DNA from: Scatophagus argus
Lineage: Eukaryota > Chordata > Actinopteri > Scatophagidae
Length of the DNA: 64,000 nt
Assembly: GCF_020382885.2 (NCBI RefSeq)
Contig: NC_058511.1
Coordinates: 2,263,501 to 2,327,500, forward strand
Direction: 5' to 3'
Shown in pieces: positions 1 through 10,958 of this stretch. The notes under the pieces are model-generated. The model was not told where the DNA came from. It saw nothing but the letters and a program-made list of their open reading frames with translations, and did no database searches. How positions within the stretch are numbered: position 1 is the first letter of the stretch; each line of letters starts with the position of its first letter. The position numbers were made by a program, and so were the translations under genes.

Positions 1-77
1 TATAGTTTTCATCCTATCATATTATCTTAATATGATCACAGTGATGGAGTTAAGTTAAGCTGTTGTCTCTGTCACAG

Positions 78-1638
78 TATCTCTGCCAGGCCGCGAATTT
101 GAGGACAAGGACACGGTGACGGTGTCCTGCTCTGTGCTGACATACGCCTGGTGTACACAGAGACTGAAGTGGCTGTTTAAGGGTGAAGATGTGGACGGCA
201 GAGACGTGAAGACATCACAGTCTTACTGCTCGGCCAACGTGACCTTTAGGACTTCTCATGAGATTCGAACGTCATTGTACGAATCTCTCGCGTGTCAAGC
301 GACTGATATCTTCACTGGAGACGTGAAGCAGTTTGCTTTCAGGCTTCAGCCCTCAGGTGAGAATCTGATGAGCTGTTGTAGATCCACATTTGTTGAGTTT
401 GGAGTTTTGTGTTATTCTTTCTCATTTAGTTACTGCAAACGGCAGACACGAAGACTTTTTTTTTCAGGTGAGGATGCAACAACGAAAGAAAATACAAACA
501 CATCATCTGCAAACAATGGCACCGCAGAAACACAAGGTACTGAGCATTTAGCACATCTCTGCCCTTTAGGAGTCGAATGTGGACTGTGATGTGTGTGATG
601 TGTTAGGGGCCGAGCAGCGAAGACGAGGGGACGCAAAGGTAACTCTATTCAACCAAAAAGACATTCAATCAAGGGGAAAATGCAAAGTTGCAAAACACAC
701 ATCGACAAAAAACCCCCAAGAAATGTCGACATGCTGCTGTTTCGAGTCTCATGGTGGCACCTTCCTCTTCCTGATTTTCAGTGTAAGAGGCTGTAAAAAG
801 CTGCTCGTTGGCTCACATGTGTGCATGTGGAGAAACTAAGAAAAACAACATTTTATCATATTAACATCCATGCTACTCTGATAAACCCAGGACCTCTGAA
901 TGTTAAACAAAATACAGGAAACATTCAGTCAAAATGTCATCCAGAATAATAAAAATGTCTGAACAAAAACTGTATTTGGGGATTATTTACTTGAATTAAT
1001 TCAATTCGGTTTATTTATATAGCACCAATTCACAACAAAAGTTATCTCATGACACTTTTCAATTAGAGCAGGTCTAGACCAAACTCTTTAATTAAACTAT
1101 TTTTTACTGAATTACTGAACTGAATTACTGAAATGCAAAAAAAAGAATAAATGCTAACGCTGTACGGTCATCACATGACACGTTAAGAACGGACGTAGTT
1201 TCATTGATGTTTCAGAGCGTTTTGACACATGACACAGAACAGGAAGTAGCTAACGTGTTGTTGATGGTTCCATTATTTTTCCAGGTTGGTGGAGACTGAT
1301 CATCGTGTCTGTGGGTTTAACGTCACTCATAATAACTGTTTTGACGGTTAACATGTGGACGAGAGCTAAAGGTGACAACATCTGACTTTTGATGAACCCA
1401 GATTTTGGAAGTTAACTTTGTCCTTTCAGGGAACAAAACACACTTGAACAGTTGATTTTGTGAGTTTTTAAATAAGAGATGATGTTCTCATCTGCGCTAA
1501 TCCTCAAAACTGAAATTCCTGTGAGCAAAGCACTAAAATCCCCACTATTTTGCACAGGTGCACAATGATGAAGCTGATGGTACAGTGAGCGATGAAAACG
1601 TGGGAGACCTCCATAACTCCATCAGACTCCACAGATAA
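78..1638 (+). CDS. 3' part of an Ig-superfamily receptor-like gene (left-truncated, tail degenerate)
   Basis: Only the 3' half lies in the window. Exon 78-356 encodes a second Ig domain with the same cysteine pattern as the paralogues downstream (SCSV...TYAWC, then SYCSA, then LACQA). Exon 468-536 is a short Thr/Asn-rich stalk. Exon 1285-1371 is the membrane segment (GWWRLIIVSVGL... then VNMWTRAK). All three follow phase-1 introns. The next tail exon should start at 1430, but it reads GNKTHLNS and then a stop (1453-1455), without the GTGAGT donor seen at that point in the paralogues. A remnant last exon at 1558-1638 still reads in phase 0 and matches the last exon of the gene at 3355-5294, with the tyrosine replaced (SDENVGD versus KYENFGE). 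The product is probably a type I membrane protein with a nearly absent tail; a decaying gene is the alternative. The leader and first Ig exon must lie left of the window. Confidence 0.72.
995..1095. repeat. dispersed fish repeat fragment in an intron
   Basis: The stretch reads like the common teleost repeat containing 'tttatttatatagc', 'cacaac' and 'gagcaggtctagacc'. It lies in the intron before the membrane exon of the left Ig gene. The family name cannot be settled by eye. Confidence 0.5.
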
Positions 1639-2035
1639 AAACAGACCTCATTCATATTGGACTTGTGTTCAGACTTGGTTTAAAGGAACTGCTTTCGTCG
1701 GACTGCAGGCGAGATTCACTTTGGCACGTTTGTCTGTCAATTTGTCGCAGAATTAACATTAAAGAACAGCAGCCGATATGAACTGAAACTTGTCATTTCT
1801 ATGTTGCCAAAGCCACAGGCAGCTAATAACAAGAAACTGCTACCTGAATGTTTCACAGCCTGCTTTTATAATACATGACAGCGACCCTCCGTCAACACCA
1901 CCTGTTATGTTCCAAATGTGTTTGGCTTCAGTGAGACTGGATGTTATTCAACTTTATTCAACTAATAATCTCTAAGCCCTAATGCAGTCAGTATGAGTCT
2001 TCTCTTTATTCTAATGAAAAGAAACTTCATCTGCA

Positions 2036-2041
2036 AATAAA
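2036..2041 (+). other. polyadenylation signal of the left Ig gene
   Basis: AATAAA sits in the context CTGCAAATAAAG, which recurs at 5902 after the paralogue at 3355-5294. This supports a shared 3' UTR end. Confidence 0.6.
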
Positions 2042-3234
2042 GTAAAGTTCACAACACATTTGTTTCATTTTCTACAACAGCAGTACAAAGATTTTCACAA
2101 TGGAAGGTGGACATTCAGGTACATACTCACACACTTTTATGTATGTATAGCACAGTGAGAAAAGTCAGCATTCATACAGTGGGCGAGATTTGTCATCGAA
2201 CCTCTGATGCGATTCGATCGACGGGTCATATCTGCCAATGAGCTGCAATGAGGAAGAAACACGCCTGAGTCCTCCCACCACAGTGAAGTCACCTTTACCC
2301 AAGTCAGCTTTAACTGAACCACAGAAGGCATCAGAGGCGTAATGTGACACCTACGTAAGTGAGAGGATGCTGCAGTGTTTTCCACCAGTGCATACAATGG
2401 ATGCAAATAGCATCTAGCCGGGGGCTGGGGGGTGGTGGGTGGGGGGGCTTGATGTTTTCTTAAAGATCATGGTTCAGATTTGATACGAACTGCCCTGTGT
2501 TTATGAGCCTTCATCTTAAAAACACAGGAAACAATGTGGAAATAATGTTTGCAGTCCTTCCTGTTTGCAGTCTTTCTCTGTTACAGCTGAACAGACTGCC
2601 CTGAAATCTGTTTCTGAAAACATTTTAGACCATAAAATAGGCAGTGCAGTAATCGATTCATATCAGATCAGCACTGCAAAGTTTATGGTTTGACCTGATT
2701 TTGGTGAGGCGTACCTGTCTTGAGCCAACATTTGTGAATTAGTTTGCTGGACTTGATTCAGTAATGTGACCTGAAAGGCCACAGGTTAACCCAATGAAAT
2801 CGAACCCCCGGCATTGAGTGATTTAGCTCATTTAGAGAGTTAAAGTGGTACATTGTCTGAAAACACATCAGTGGCTCATGTCCACACAGAGCCACAGCTT
2901 CCTCCCCTGCTGCCATATTTTTAGAAATATTAGAAACACTTACATGAGTCAATGACTTCCTACTAACTTTCTAAAGAAGAACAGTAAGGTCTTCAGAAGA
3001 AAAGAAACTTGTGAGCCAGTATTAATCATAAGTAAACTGAAACCGTTTCAATAGGTTATCAATATGTTCCAGTTAATTTGTTGCTCGGGCCCTCAAAAAC
3101 CGTGAAACTAGTTCAGTAACTGTTTAATGTGACATAAATCCACGTGGATGAGATTCTGAACTAAACAGCTGAAAAGTTTAAAGTCTGAGTGCCTGCCAGC
3201 ATGAGTTCAGAAACATGCAAAAGATAGTCATGAT
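2042..3234. other. intergenic spacer between two Ig receptor genes
   Basis: No coding exon, RNA gene or clear mobile element was recognised. Short open frames on the minus strand near 2137-2406 resemble no known family. Confidence 0.5.
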
Positions 3235-3265
3235 GAGGAAGTGACACAATTCTCATCACAGGAAG
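3235..3265 (+). promoter_or_regulatory. paired ETS/PU.1-like sites in the promoter of Ig gene A
   Basis: GAGGAAGTGACA at 3235-3246 and ACAGGAAG at 3258-3265 lie 120 bp upstream of the start codon. The same two elements recur upstream of the paralogue at 11087, with identical 23-bp spacing between their starts. GAGGAAGT is the core of PU.1-type ETS sites used by myeloid genes. Function is inferred. Confidence 0.45.
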
Positions 3266-3354
3266 CAGATTCTTCAGTTCATCATACAACTACGCAACAT
3301 TTCAGAGACAGTCAGGAGTTCAGAGGAGACAGGCTAAACAACAAGAGAGACACG

Positions 3355-5294
3355 ATGGATGATTTCAAATGGATTAAAATGTCTTTATTACTGTTGCTTG
3401 AGTTTACAGGTAGGCATGAAAAAACAATATACAGGAACAGCCAGATTCATATTTCATCTTATTTTCCTCTCTCATCTTATCGACAGCAGTGACTGGACAG
3501 CGTAGCCCCCACTTTGTTGTCAGAGATGGAGAAGAAGTGACTTTGCCTTGTGACAACAGGAGAGATGATCTGCACAGATGTGATGAGATTGACTGGCTCT
3601 TCGCTGATCCTGAAAACAGACCAGCAGTTTTGCTGGTTAAACTTGGACAGATTGGTGAACAGGCCAGAACCAAATCAGACAGACTGAGTGTCACAAACAG
3701 CTGTTCTCTGGATATAAAGAAGGTCTCAGCTGAGGATGTTGGTCGTTACATCTGCAGACAGTCAGGACATCAAGATGTTAATGTTGATCTGTCTGTGGTC
3801 ACCAGTGAGTATTTACATCATAAAGTTTTCAGCTCAGACTGTGAAACATTACAATAATTCTGATTACTGTGATGAAGTTCATTTTGCTCTTGTTGTCTTT
3901 CTCTCACAATGTCTCCATCTTCACCAGTGACTGAACGTGAGGACGCTGATGAGGTGACATTAAGCTGCTCTGTGAGGACATATGGACCATGTGGACACAC
4001 AGTGAAGTGGCTGAATGAGGGTGAAGAAGTGAATGAAGGTGAAGATGACATGAAGACATCAGGGTCTGACTGCTCAGTGACTGTGACACTTCGTTCCTCT
4101 TTTGTCAAGCAAAAGTCAAAGTATCGCGAGCAGTTCAAGTGTGAAGTGACTGATCGTGTGACTCAAACAGTGCAGCAGTTCACCTTTAGGCATCAGTCCT
4201 CAGGTGAGAAACCAGGTGAGGAGCTGTTTGAAATCACTTCATCCTGATTCAACAGGTCTCAAGTGTTTGAAGTTTTAACATGACATCATTCTGTGTTTGT
4301 ATGAACACGAGGGATTTTCTCAGTGAGCATCATGTGGGTTTTTGTCTTTTAATTTGTCAGGTGAGGAAGTAACAACAACAATAGCAACAACAACAACAAC
4401 AGCAGCAGCAGCAGCAGCAACAACAACAACAACACAAGGCGGTGAGAATCAAAGACGTTTTCTTGTGTGTTCAACATGAAACAAATGCTGTGGATTTGTG
4501 TGGAGGACGACCGACTGACTTTGTCATCCCTGCAGTCGCTAACACGACTAAACACACGTGTTGTGCTTCTGATTTCTGAGCCCAACTTTCTCGTCTGACG
4601 TTATTGTTGTGTTCCACAGCTCGTACAGATCGTTCTGTTCTGGACTACATGATGTTGGTTCTGCGTGTGGCTGAACTCCTCCTCATTACTCTGATTGCTG
4701 TTCTTCTCATCAGAGCTGCAGGTGAGAACATTCAGACCAACATTTGTTCAGACTGACCAACACAAACTGGAAGTTTGGAGCTGAAATGTTCCTCTGTGCT
4801 TTATTTTCCAGGGAAGCAGAGACCACCTGATGACAACACTGTGAGTTGAACAGAAACACTGAAGTGAAGCCGTGTGTAAAATTCAAAATGTGTATCAATG
4901 ATCAGGGACTGTGAGTCAGTGTAGATGATGAGAAGCTGCTGCTGCTAACTGTTCATGTTACTGTAATGCAGGACTGTGAACGTCTCACCGTTTGTGTCTG
5001 TGCAGGTTTCACACTCAGTCAGAAGGCGGACGGCGAGGCGTTCAGGTGCAGCAGCCGGTCAGGTAAAGGTCAGCTCAGACAGGAGGTGGTGGTGCGTTCA
5101 GGTGCTGTCAGATTATTTCTTGTGTCCTGGTGTTTAATGTGGCTCAGTGGTGTGAAAGTGGTCAGTTAAAGTGTGTCAGAGTGAGAGTTTGTTTGTGTTG
5201 TGTTTCACAGGTGAATAATGATGAAGATGAAGATGAAGGTGTGGTGAAATATGAAAACTTTGGAGAAACTTCTGCCTCTGTCAGCCTCCACTGA
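3355..5294 (+). CDS. Ig-superfamily innate immune receptor-like protein A (two Ig domains, charged membrane segment)
   Basis: Predicted exons are 3355-3409 (signal peptide, MDDFKWIKMSLLLLLEFT), 3487-3804 (V-like domain D1), 3928-4203 (D2), 4361-4441 (Thr/Ala stalk), 4620-4721 (membrane), 4812-4840, 5006-5062 and 5211-5294. They sum to 1002 nt, or 333 residues, with every junction in phase. Each Ig domain has four cysteines. In D1 these are LPC, HRC, NSCSL and the YIC of a DxGRYxC motif; in D2 they are SCS, GPCGH, SDCS and KCEV. The membrane stretch contains Arg and Glu (MLVLRVAELLL), the usual feature of receptors that pair with ITAM adaptors. The tail ends with an acidic run and VKYENF (5244-5261), a YxN SH2-binding type motif but not a canonical ITIM. 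The two penultimate tail exons are the least certain. The protein is probably a cell-surface receptor on leukocytes; the ligand is unknown. It is related in style to fish DICP/CD300/NITR-type receptors, but the exact family name is not assigned. Confidence 0.8.
4361..4441 (+). repeat. triplet-repeat exon encoding a Thr/Ala stalk
   Basis: The exon is mainly ACA and GCA codons (in-frame triplet microsatellite), giving runs of Thr and Ala between D2 and the membrane. The homologous exon at 14117-14302 is also ACA-rich but more than twice as long. Such stalks are usually O-glycosylated. Confidence 0.8.
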
Positions 5295-5710
5295 TCAACA
5301 ACTTCCACATCGACATGAAGTCATGAGAAAAAAGACTCCACTGCAGTTAAATAACATCACATTTACACGAGCAGTCGAAGCTTTTAGACAACAAAAACCT
5401 GATGAGATCATTTTCAGTTTGGGACGACTGCTTGTTTTTATTTCATTCATCAATGTGAGAAATGTTTGTGCGTTTTGTGTGCTGAGACATTTTAGTGTGA
5501 CTTTGGACAACAGCACTGATTTCATCTCATATCTGGAAGTCCACTGTGAGTTTTCTAAAACGTCTTCTCCTCCATCAGCTGTGAAAATCTTTATTTTCTG
5601 CAGTCACTTTAGAACTCAGCAGGTGGATTTCAGCTTCCTGGAACAGAAAAGATCATTTAACTCTTGTTGTTTTAGGATTTCCTGGTTGCTGCTGAAGCTT
5701 GAGCTCAGTT

Positions 5711-5712
<2 letters not shown>

Positions 5713-5758
<46 letters not shown>
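5713..5758 (+). repeat. (GT)n microsatellite in the 3' UTR of Ig gene A
   Basis: About 22 uninterrupted GT units lie between the stop codon (5294) and the polyadenylation signal (5902). Confidence 0.9.
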
Positions 5759-5760
<2 letters not shown>

Positions 5761-5901
5761 ATGTTCATTTGAATTCACTTTGACTCAGCGTTGTTGCTAA
5801 CATATTTGTTGTGATGTGTGTGTGTTTGGCTTGAATGTGTTTTCAGTCTTCATGGAGTCAGTAACAGTCTTCTTCATCATATCCTCACAATATAATCTGC
5901 A

Positions 5902-5907
5902 AATAAA
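5902..5907 (+). other. polyadenylation signal of Ig gene A
   Basis: AATAAA follows CTGC, the same context as at 2036. It lies about 600 bp after the stop codon. Confidence 0.6.
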
Positions 5908-6029
5908 GAAATGCTGACCACTTCATTCTACACTGTGTGTTGTGATGCCTTCATGTTCTCACGGTGTCATAAAGGAAAATGAATGTTTTGTTGTCACAGC
6001 CGTGTGCTCCTTTGGACTGTGTGTCCCTC

Positions 6030-6156
6030 CTGTCCTCCTGTCTTCTATACCAGGTGTTCCACGTTGTAATTACTTAATGAGGTCCACCTGGCCTGGGAGG
6101 GAAGTGTTTATAAATGCACCTTCGCCAGCGTCTGAAGGAGAGGCTTCTGGGGTCCA
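6030..6156 (+). repeat. unclassified dispersed repeat, copy 1 (cut by a Harbinger element)
   Basis: This stretch (CCAGGTGTTCCAC... CACCTGGCCTGGGAG... GTTTATAAATG... GAGGCTTCTGG) is shared with 31587-31800, where the corresponding text continues as one block. Here the similarity stops at about 6156, exactly where the Harbinger terminal repeat begins. Confidence 0.5.
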
Positions 6157-6370
6157 TCATGAAGCAGGTTCAACAACCTCTGAGTATGAATGTTAACTCT
6201 GAGTTGACAAACCCTGGGATGAAAATCTGTGAGTTTCCTGTTTCAACACAGCTGATTAGCATTAGTTCTGTCGACTCTGAGTATGTTGACTCAAGCGCGT
6301 GCACCACGACTATAAAAAAGCCCTCATCAATGGAGCCCCGATTCCCTGATTCACCACGGAGGCCAGAGGG

Positions 6371-7560
6371 GAAAGAAAGCGCTCAACATATTTTTCACCT
6401 CTGGAGCTGGAAATCTTGATGGAGGCTTACGGTGAATATGAGCATTTATTCCGGAAAAAAAGTAACACGACAGCAGCGGCAAAAGAAAGAGAAAGTGCAC
6501 GAGGGAAAAAATCACTGCTCGAGTCAATGTGTAAGTTCTGTGTTTAATCACTCATAAAATATTGTATGTAAAAAATGGTGTTGACCCTCTGCTCATGTAG
6601 GTGCAACCCAGGGGGTGAAAACAGACTTGGAGGCAGTCGAAAATGAAATATAAAACTCTAATTCAGTCAGGTGAGGCGGAAACATAACATGCCTGGTTGT
6701 ATCTCACTTTGCTAACGTTTGACATGTCAAACTATTTAAATGTAATTAAATGATTTAATACTGGACAACTCTTTCATCCCTGCATGATGAAAACGGGTGG
6801 AGGACCTGCACCACCACCTCTAACAGAGACAGAGGAGATGGCCCTGAGCCAAACTGCTGGAAGGCCAGTGGCTGAGGGAATCCCAGGGGGCAGCTCATCT
6901 GAGCCAGTCACCCCCCAGGACACAAGTGTCTTCATAACATGTAAGAAGTCCACACCTCTATAACGTTTTTTATGAAGCCTCTTTTAGAGACAGGATGTTT
7001 GTTCTTGAATCCAGTAGACTCTGAGGGACGTCTCCACCTGTTGGAGCCTCATGTAGCCCAACTCCAGCCTGTTGTATGGAACTCAACACACCAAAACTCA
7101 TAACCAGTAGTGGTATAAAGTTCACAGAATAAAATGGTTGTCTTCAAAGGATAATGAAGATGAAGACACTGTGTCTGCTGTCACAGAAAGGCCTACAGAG
7201 GTATCATATTAGATCAGCTTTACATGTACATGTGACATTCTTGTATGGATTTATATTGACATGGAAGCTGACATTGTTATTCTTTTTTAACAGAGCGTAA
7301 CTGGACAGCATGAAGAGGGTCCATCAAACTGCAGCACCAATGAACACAGTGAGAGTTTCAGTAAACAACACAGTTTAATTCTGTACAATTGTACATGTAG
7401 AACAATATGACTTAATGTCATTCTTATGGATTTCCAGTTACCAGTTATACAGAATCCATCTCCTTAAACTGATTGAAAAAACAGATCAGGAAATGGTGCA
7501 CTTGGACCACCAGATCCAAAAGGCTGATCTGGAAATCGAGATACTTAAATACAAGTTAGA
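6371..7560 (+). pseudogene. Harbinger Myb/SANT-like DNA-binding protein, decayed
   Basis: Pieces read in order. At 6371-6532 there is a Myb/SANT-like segment with KRSTYFSPLELEILMEAYGE. At about 6612-6671 there is WRQSKMKYKTLIQ followed by a GTGAGG donor. At about 6787-6942 there is TGGGPAPPPLTETEEMALSQ and the typical GRPVAEGIPGG, followed by GTAAG. At 7434-7560 there is a C-terminal coiled coil, LEKxx-like, with IQKADLEIEILKYKLE. This order is that of the accessory protein of fish Harbinger elements, which brings the transposase to DNA. Frames shift between pieces, so the gene is probably not functional. Confidence 0.65.
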
Positions 7561-7609
7561 GGTGGGTGTGCAGTCACAGGTAAATTTAATTTGTCATTGG
7601 AACAAGATA

Positions 7610-7690
7610 AGATTACATGAACTTTATTTATTGATCCCGCAGTGGGGAAATTCACTAGCTGTGGCAGCTCTATAAAAACCATCCTGGCTT
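7610..7690 (-). repeat. LINE-tail-like fragment
   Basis: The plus strand reads ACTTTATTTATTGATCCC then GCAGTGGGGAAATTCAC, a tail sequence frequent in fish retroposons. It replaces the normal end of the transposase frame. Confidence 0.4.
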
Positions 7691-8261
7691 CTGGGAGGTG
7701 GATGGGGTCCTCCTCGTGGTCTTCTGTTTGTAGGGCAGGGTGTTGCTCTCCTCTAATAATTGCAATATTATGGAGAACAACACAAGCCACAATTATGTCA
7801 CAGGCTCCCTCAGGAGTTACTGAGATGATGTAAGCACTGGGAACAGGCTTTCAGCAGGCCTACAGTCACCTCTAGCCTGGCTCTGGTCCAGCAGTGTGCC
7901 ACATTGAAGTGCTGCTGGGGGCCTGGTTGAGGGTCTGGGTAAGGGGTTATGAGTGTGGGTTGGCAGGGGTAACTCCTGTCACCCAGAAGGAAGCCTTCAA
8001 TCTCTCCTGCAAGTAAAGTCACATTTATTTAGTACAGATATTTTTCACAGACTAACTAGACAAAGATCTTCACAGTGACAAACAGCCACCAGTGCCATGT
8101 TTCAGACCACTTACCACAGTCCAGTCTGTTGCTCAGAGTAGACCCTCGATATATGCAGGAGTCCTGCTCAGACCCAGGCCACTTGGCTTCCACTTTTGTG
8201 ATGATGTGAGCTGCATCACAAATGATCTAACAGTACAGAAAATGAGACAGGTTAGTTGAAA

Positions 8262-9605
8262 TCAAAGTCAAAGTGTACTTTATTGTCAAAAATCTATGTA
8301 ACAGGGGTTAGCACAGAAAATTGAAATTTCGTTTGACCAGTCTCCAATGTGCAGTTAAAAACTAAACATGTAGGTAAGACAGTGACAATAATTACACACA
8401 CACACACACACACCCATACACATACAGTGTGCAGTAAAAGGACAACATACTGATACAAACATGTGCAATAAATACACACACACACACAGTCACAGCAGCA
8501 GAAGTACAGTCAATGGACATACAGGTATGTGCAGTAGTGTAGATGCAGTATGTAAGGTGCAAAGAGTAAAGTGCGAGTGACATGTCATGAAATGTTCATG
8601 AAGTGTTCATCAGTGTGTTGATGAGTCTGATGGCTTGTGGAAAGAAGCTGTTTCTCAGTCTGCTTGTGCGGCACCGCATGTTGCGGTAGCGCCTCCCTGA
8701 TGGTCGTAGGGAGAACAGTTTATGTGCTGGGTGAGTGGGGTCTTTGATGATGGTCATTGCTCTTCTGGAACAGTGTGAGGTGTAGAGGTCCTGAATGGCT
8801 GGTAGTGGTGATCTGATGATCTTTTCTGCAGTCCTCACCACCCTCTGTAGTGCCTTCTTGTCTGCAGCTAGACAGCTGCCTGCCAGACAGAGAGGCTGCT
8901 GGTCAGGATGCTCTCGATGGCACCCCTGTAGAAGATGGTGAGTGCAGATGTGGGGAGGTCAGCTCTTCTCATCCTCCGCAGGACATGGAGTCGTGCCTGT
9001 GCTTTTTTGACCAGGGAGGTGGTGTTTGTGGTCCATGTGAGGTCTTCTGTGATGTGCACTCCAAGGAACTTTGTGCTTTTCACAGACTCCACAGCACTGC
9101 CATTGATGAAGAGTGGGATGTGTGTTGGTTGTTTTTTTCCTGAAGTCCACAGTTATCTCTTTTGTTTTGTTGACGTTGAGTGACAGGTTGTTCCTCTCAC
9201 ACCAGTTGATGAGTTGGTGTACCTCCTCCCTGTATGCTGAGTCGTCGTCGTCACTGATGAGTCCCACCACTGTTGTGTCATCAGCAAAGTTGATGATGTG
9301 ATTTGTTGCAGATCTGGCACAGCAATCATGGGTCATCAGTGTGAACAGCAGAGGAGAAAGCACACATCCTTGTGGCACCCCGGTGTTTATGATGGTGGTC
9401 GCTGAGGAGTTGTTTCCGACTCTGACTGTCTGCGGTCTGTTTGTGAGGAAGTCCAGCAGCCAGTTGCACAGTGGAGTGTTGATGCCTATTTCACTCAGCT
9501 TGTTCACCAGATGTTGGGGGATGACAGTGTTGAACGCGGAGCTGAAGTCGATGAACAGCATCCGTGCGTTACTGTTTTTGTTTTCCAATGTTTGTGAAAT
9601 GTTTG
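8262..9605 (-). mobile_element. 5'-truncated L2-type (CR1/Jockey group) LINE
   Basis: The minus strand encodes a reverse transcriptase fragment. It has [18 protein letters not shown], then [15 protein letters not shown], then the catalytic box [11 protein letters not shown], then [17 protein letters not shown]. After frameshifts, [12 protein letters not shown] (9092-8868) and the C-terminal part with PSGRRYRNMRCRTSRLRNSF (8841-8596) follow. The 3' end carries a tail with ACTTTATTGTC on + (8277-8289) and two short CA tracts. The 5' half, including any endonuclease, is missing, as is usual for target-primed insertion. It sits inside the Harbinger transposase gene. Confidence 0.8.
8394..8488. 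repeat. two short (CA)n tracts in the LINE 3' UTR
   Basis: CA runs are visible at about 8394-8414 and 8472-8488. Confidence 0.8.
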
Positions 9606-10399
9606 TGCTCTGACATTTAAAGGTAATAGTCAATGTGTGTACCTGCGCATTAATGCTGTATTATATACACGTGTGTATTATTGATGGCTCTGACAAGCTT
9701 GTGGCCAGAAAAAACAACAAAAACTGAGAGAAACATCACAGGCAAACAGGTGCTTTACTTATGTGCTCTGCATCTCCAGTGTTGTATAAAACTCTCCCGT
9801 TTGCAAAAACGTAGAGCAACGCAAAGTATCTGTTCAGTGGTGAGTTCACGGCCACGGTGGGTGATGTGAGTGATGACAGGACGGATGAGGCTGTGAATGA
9901 ATTGCAGTGACTGTAACGAAAAACGATCAGGCTCATATAAAAAGTTGGGACAGGATGAAAGATTATCCAGACGTGCTCGGAAAATCCTCGCCCGACGCAA
10001 TCACATTTCTGTGTGAATCAGTAGCTTCTTCGTCCACAGGCTCCTCCAGAAACGGACCTGCCATTTTCATGTGAAGTTTACAGACTGGACGGAGACTCAG
10101 TGAATAAGGAAACGGTTCAGGCTTATGTTCCGTAAAGGGGAGGAGTCAGAGACAAACTCGGGGTTTCCGGAATAAAACCCGCTCCCGACCAGGTTATGTT
10201 CACAGACTAAGATATCGCGGTAACAGACTCTGAGTATGAGTTAACTCGCTTTATGAAACGGGCTTAACTTACTCCTTAACTTCCCCCGATCTCGGGGTTA
10301 ACTTACCTCCCTTATTGAAAGGGTTAACTCAGGGTGTCGCTGATTTCAGGCTCAACATGTGCAGGGTTTCCACATAACCTGCTTCATGAAACAGGAGCC

Positions 10400-10958
10400 T
10401 GGTGTGGAAGCCTCTCAGCCTGGGATTTGTTACTGTTGATGTGTTTGAATGTAGTGTCTTCATTGGTGTTAATTTAGTGCCATTACTAAACATTAATGTT
10501 CCACAGTAACATTAATAAATCCCATGGAGTTGGCTGTTTTAAAGGTGTCTTTACTGTGGCTGGTCTGGGTCAGTGTAAAGCCGTACAACCTCCCTCCTCT
10601 GGTCCACTTCCAGCAGTAAACCTTCTCTCTGTTGGCTTGAACAGCTCTGTTCTCACTGGACACTAAAACATGTCTGAACGCACAACAAAATGCACCCAAA
10701 GCGACTCTTCACTGTCTGTTCACGTGTCAAACATCACCGTGAATCCTGTCTGTGTTCTAATCAACGCTGAAGAAAACAAGGTGCATTACAGCCAACATTG
10801 ATCTTAACGAACAAACTGCACACGTTCAACTTCCTCTTTTTCTCCTTCTTCTTCTTCTCAGGTTGTGAAACACGTCATCATCACAAATACACTGTGGGAC
10901 TTGACGAAGTGTGAAGTTGAGGTTCAGCTTGAACATTAATAAAGCTGAAAGTCACAAT
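10400..10958. other. intergenic spacer
   Basis: Sequence between the Harbinger right end and the promoter of Ig unit B. No coding or RNA feature was recognised. Confidence 0.5.

Larger units (their letters stand above)
7545..10000 (-). pseudogene. HARBI1-type Harbinger transposase, interrupted and deleted
   Basis: Reading on -, the N-terminal segment (10000-9738) carries FRARLDNLS, then RELTTEQILCVALRF, then after a frameshift NTGDAEHISKAPVC. The central exon (about 8227-8110) reads ICDAAHIITKVEAKWPGSEQ. After a GT-AG intron, 8010-7810 reads LLGDRSYPCQPTLITPYPDP and a TRARLEVTVGLLKAC segment holding the family's catalytic Glu. The last segment (7790 downward) has ACVVLHNIAI. The stretch that normally holds the first catalytic Asp (IDGTH region) is missing where the LINE sits. 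The C-terminus also runs into another repeat tail near 7610-7690. Inactive. Confidence 0.7.
6157..10389. mobile_element. PIF/Harbinger DNA transposon (two genes), disrupted
   Basis: A 14-bp perfect inverted repeat, TCATGAAGCAGGTT at 6157-6170 and its complement at 10376-10389, bounds a segment with both Harbinger genes. These are a Myb/SANT-like DNA-binding protein on + (6371-7560) and a HARBI1-type transposase on - (10000-7545). Subterminal CTCTGAGTATG and GTTAACTC motifs occur near both ends. An L2-type LINE has inserted inside. The outer ends are approximate because the terminal repeats are diverged. Confidence 0.7.

Noticed and set aside
3404-4138. Minus-strand frames across the Ig exons
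   Set aside because: They are mirror frames of real + exons, shown by splice sites and conserved Ig motifs on +.
5251-5772. 173-codon open frame on + after Ig gene A
   Set aside because: It overlaps the last exon in another frame and runs through the 3' UTR and (GT)n tract.
8850-9613. Plus-strand frames over 8850-9613
   Set aside because: They are antisense shadows of the LINE reverse transcriptase, which is clear on -.
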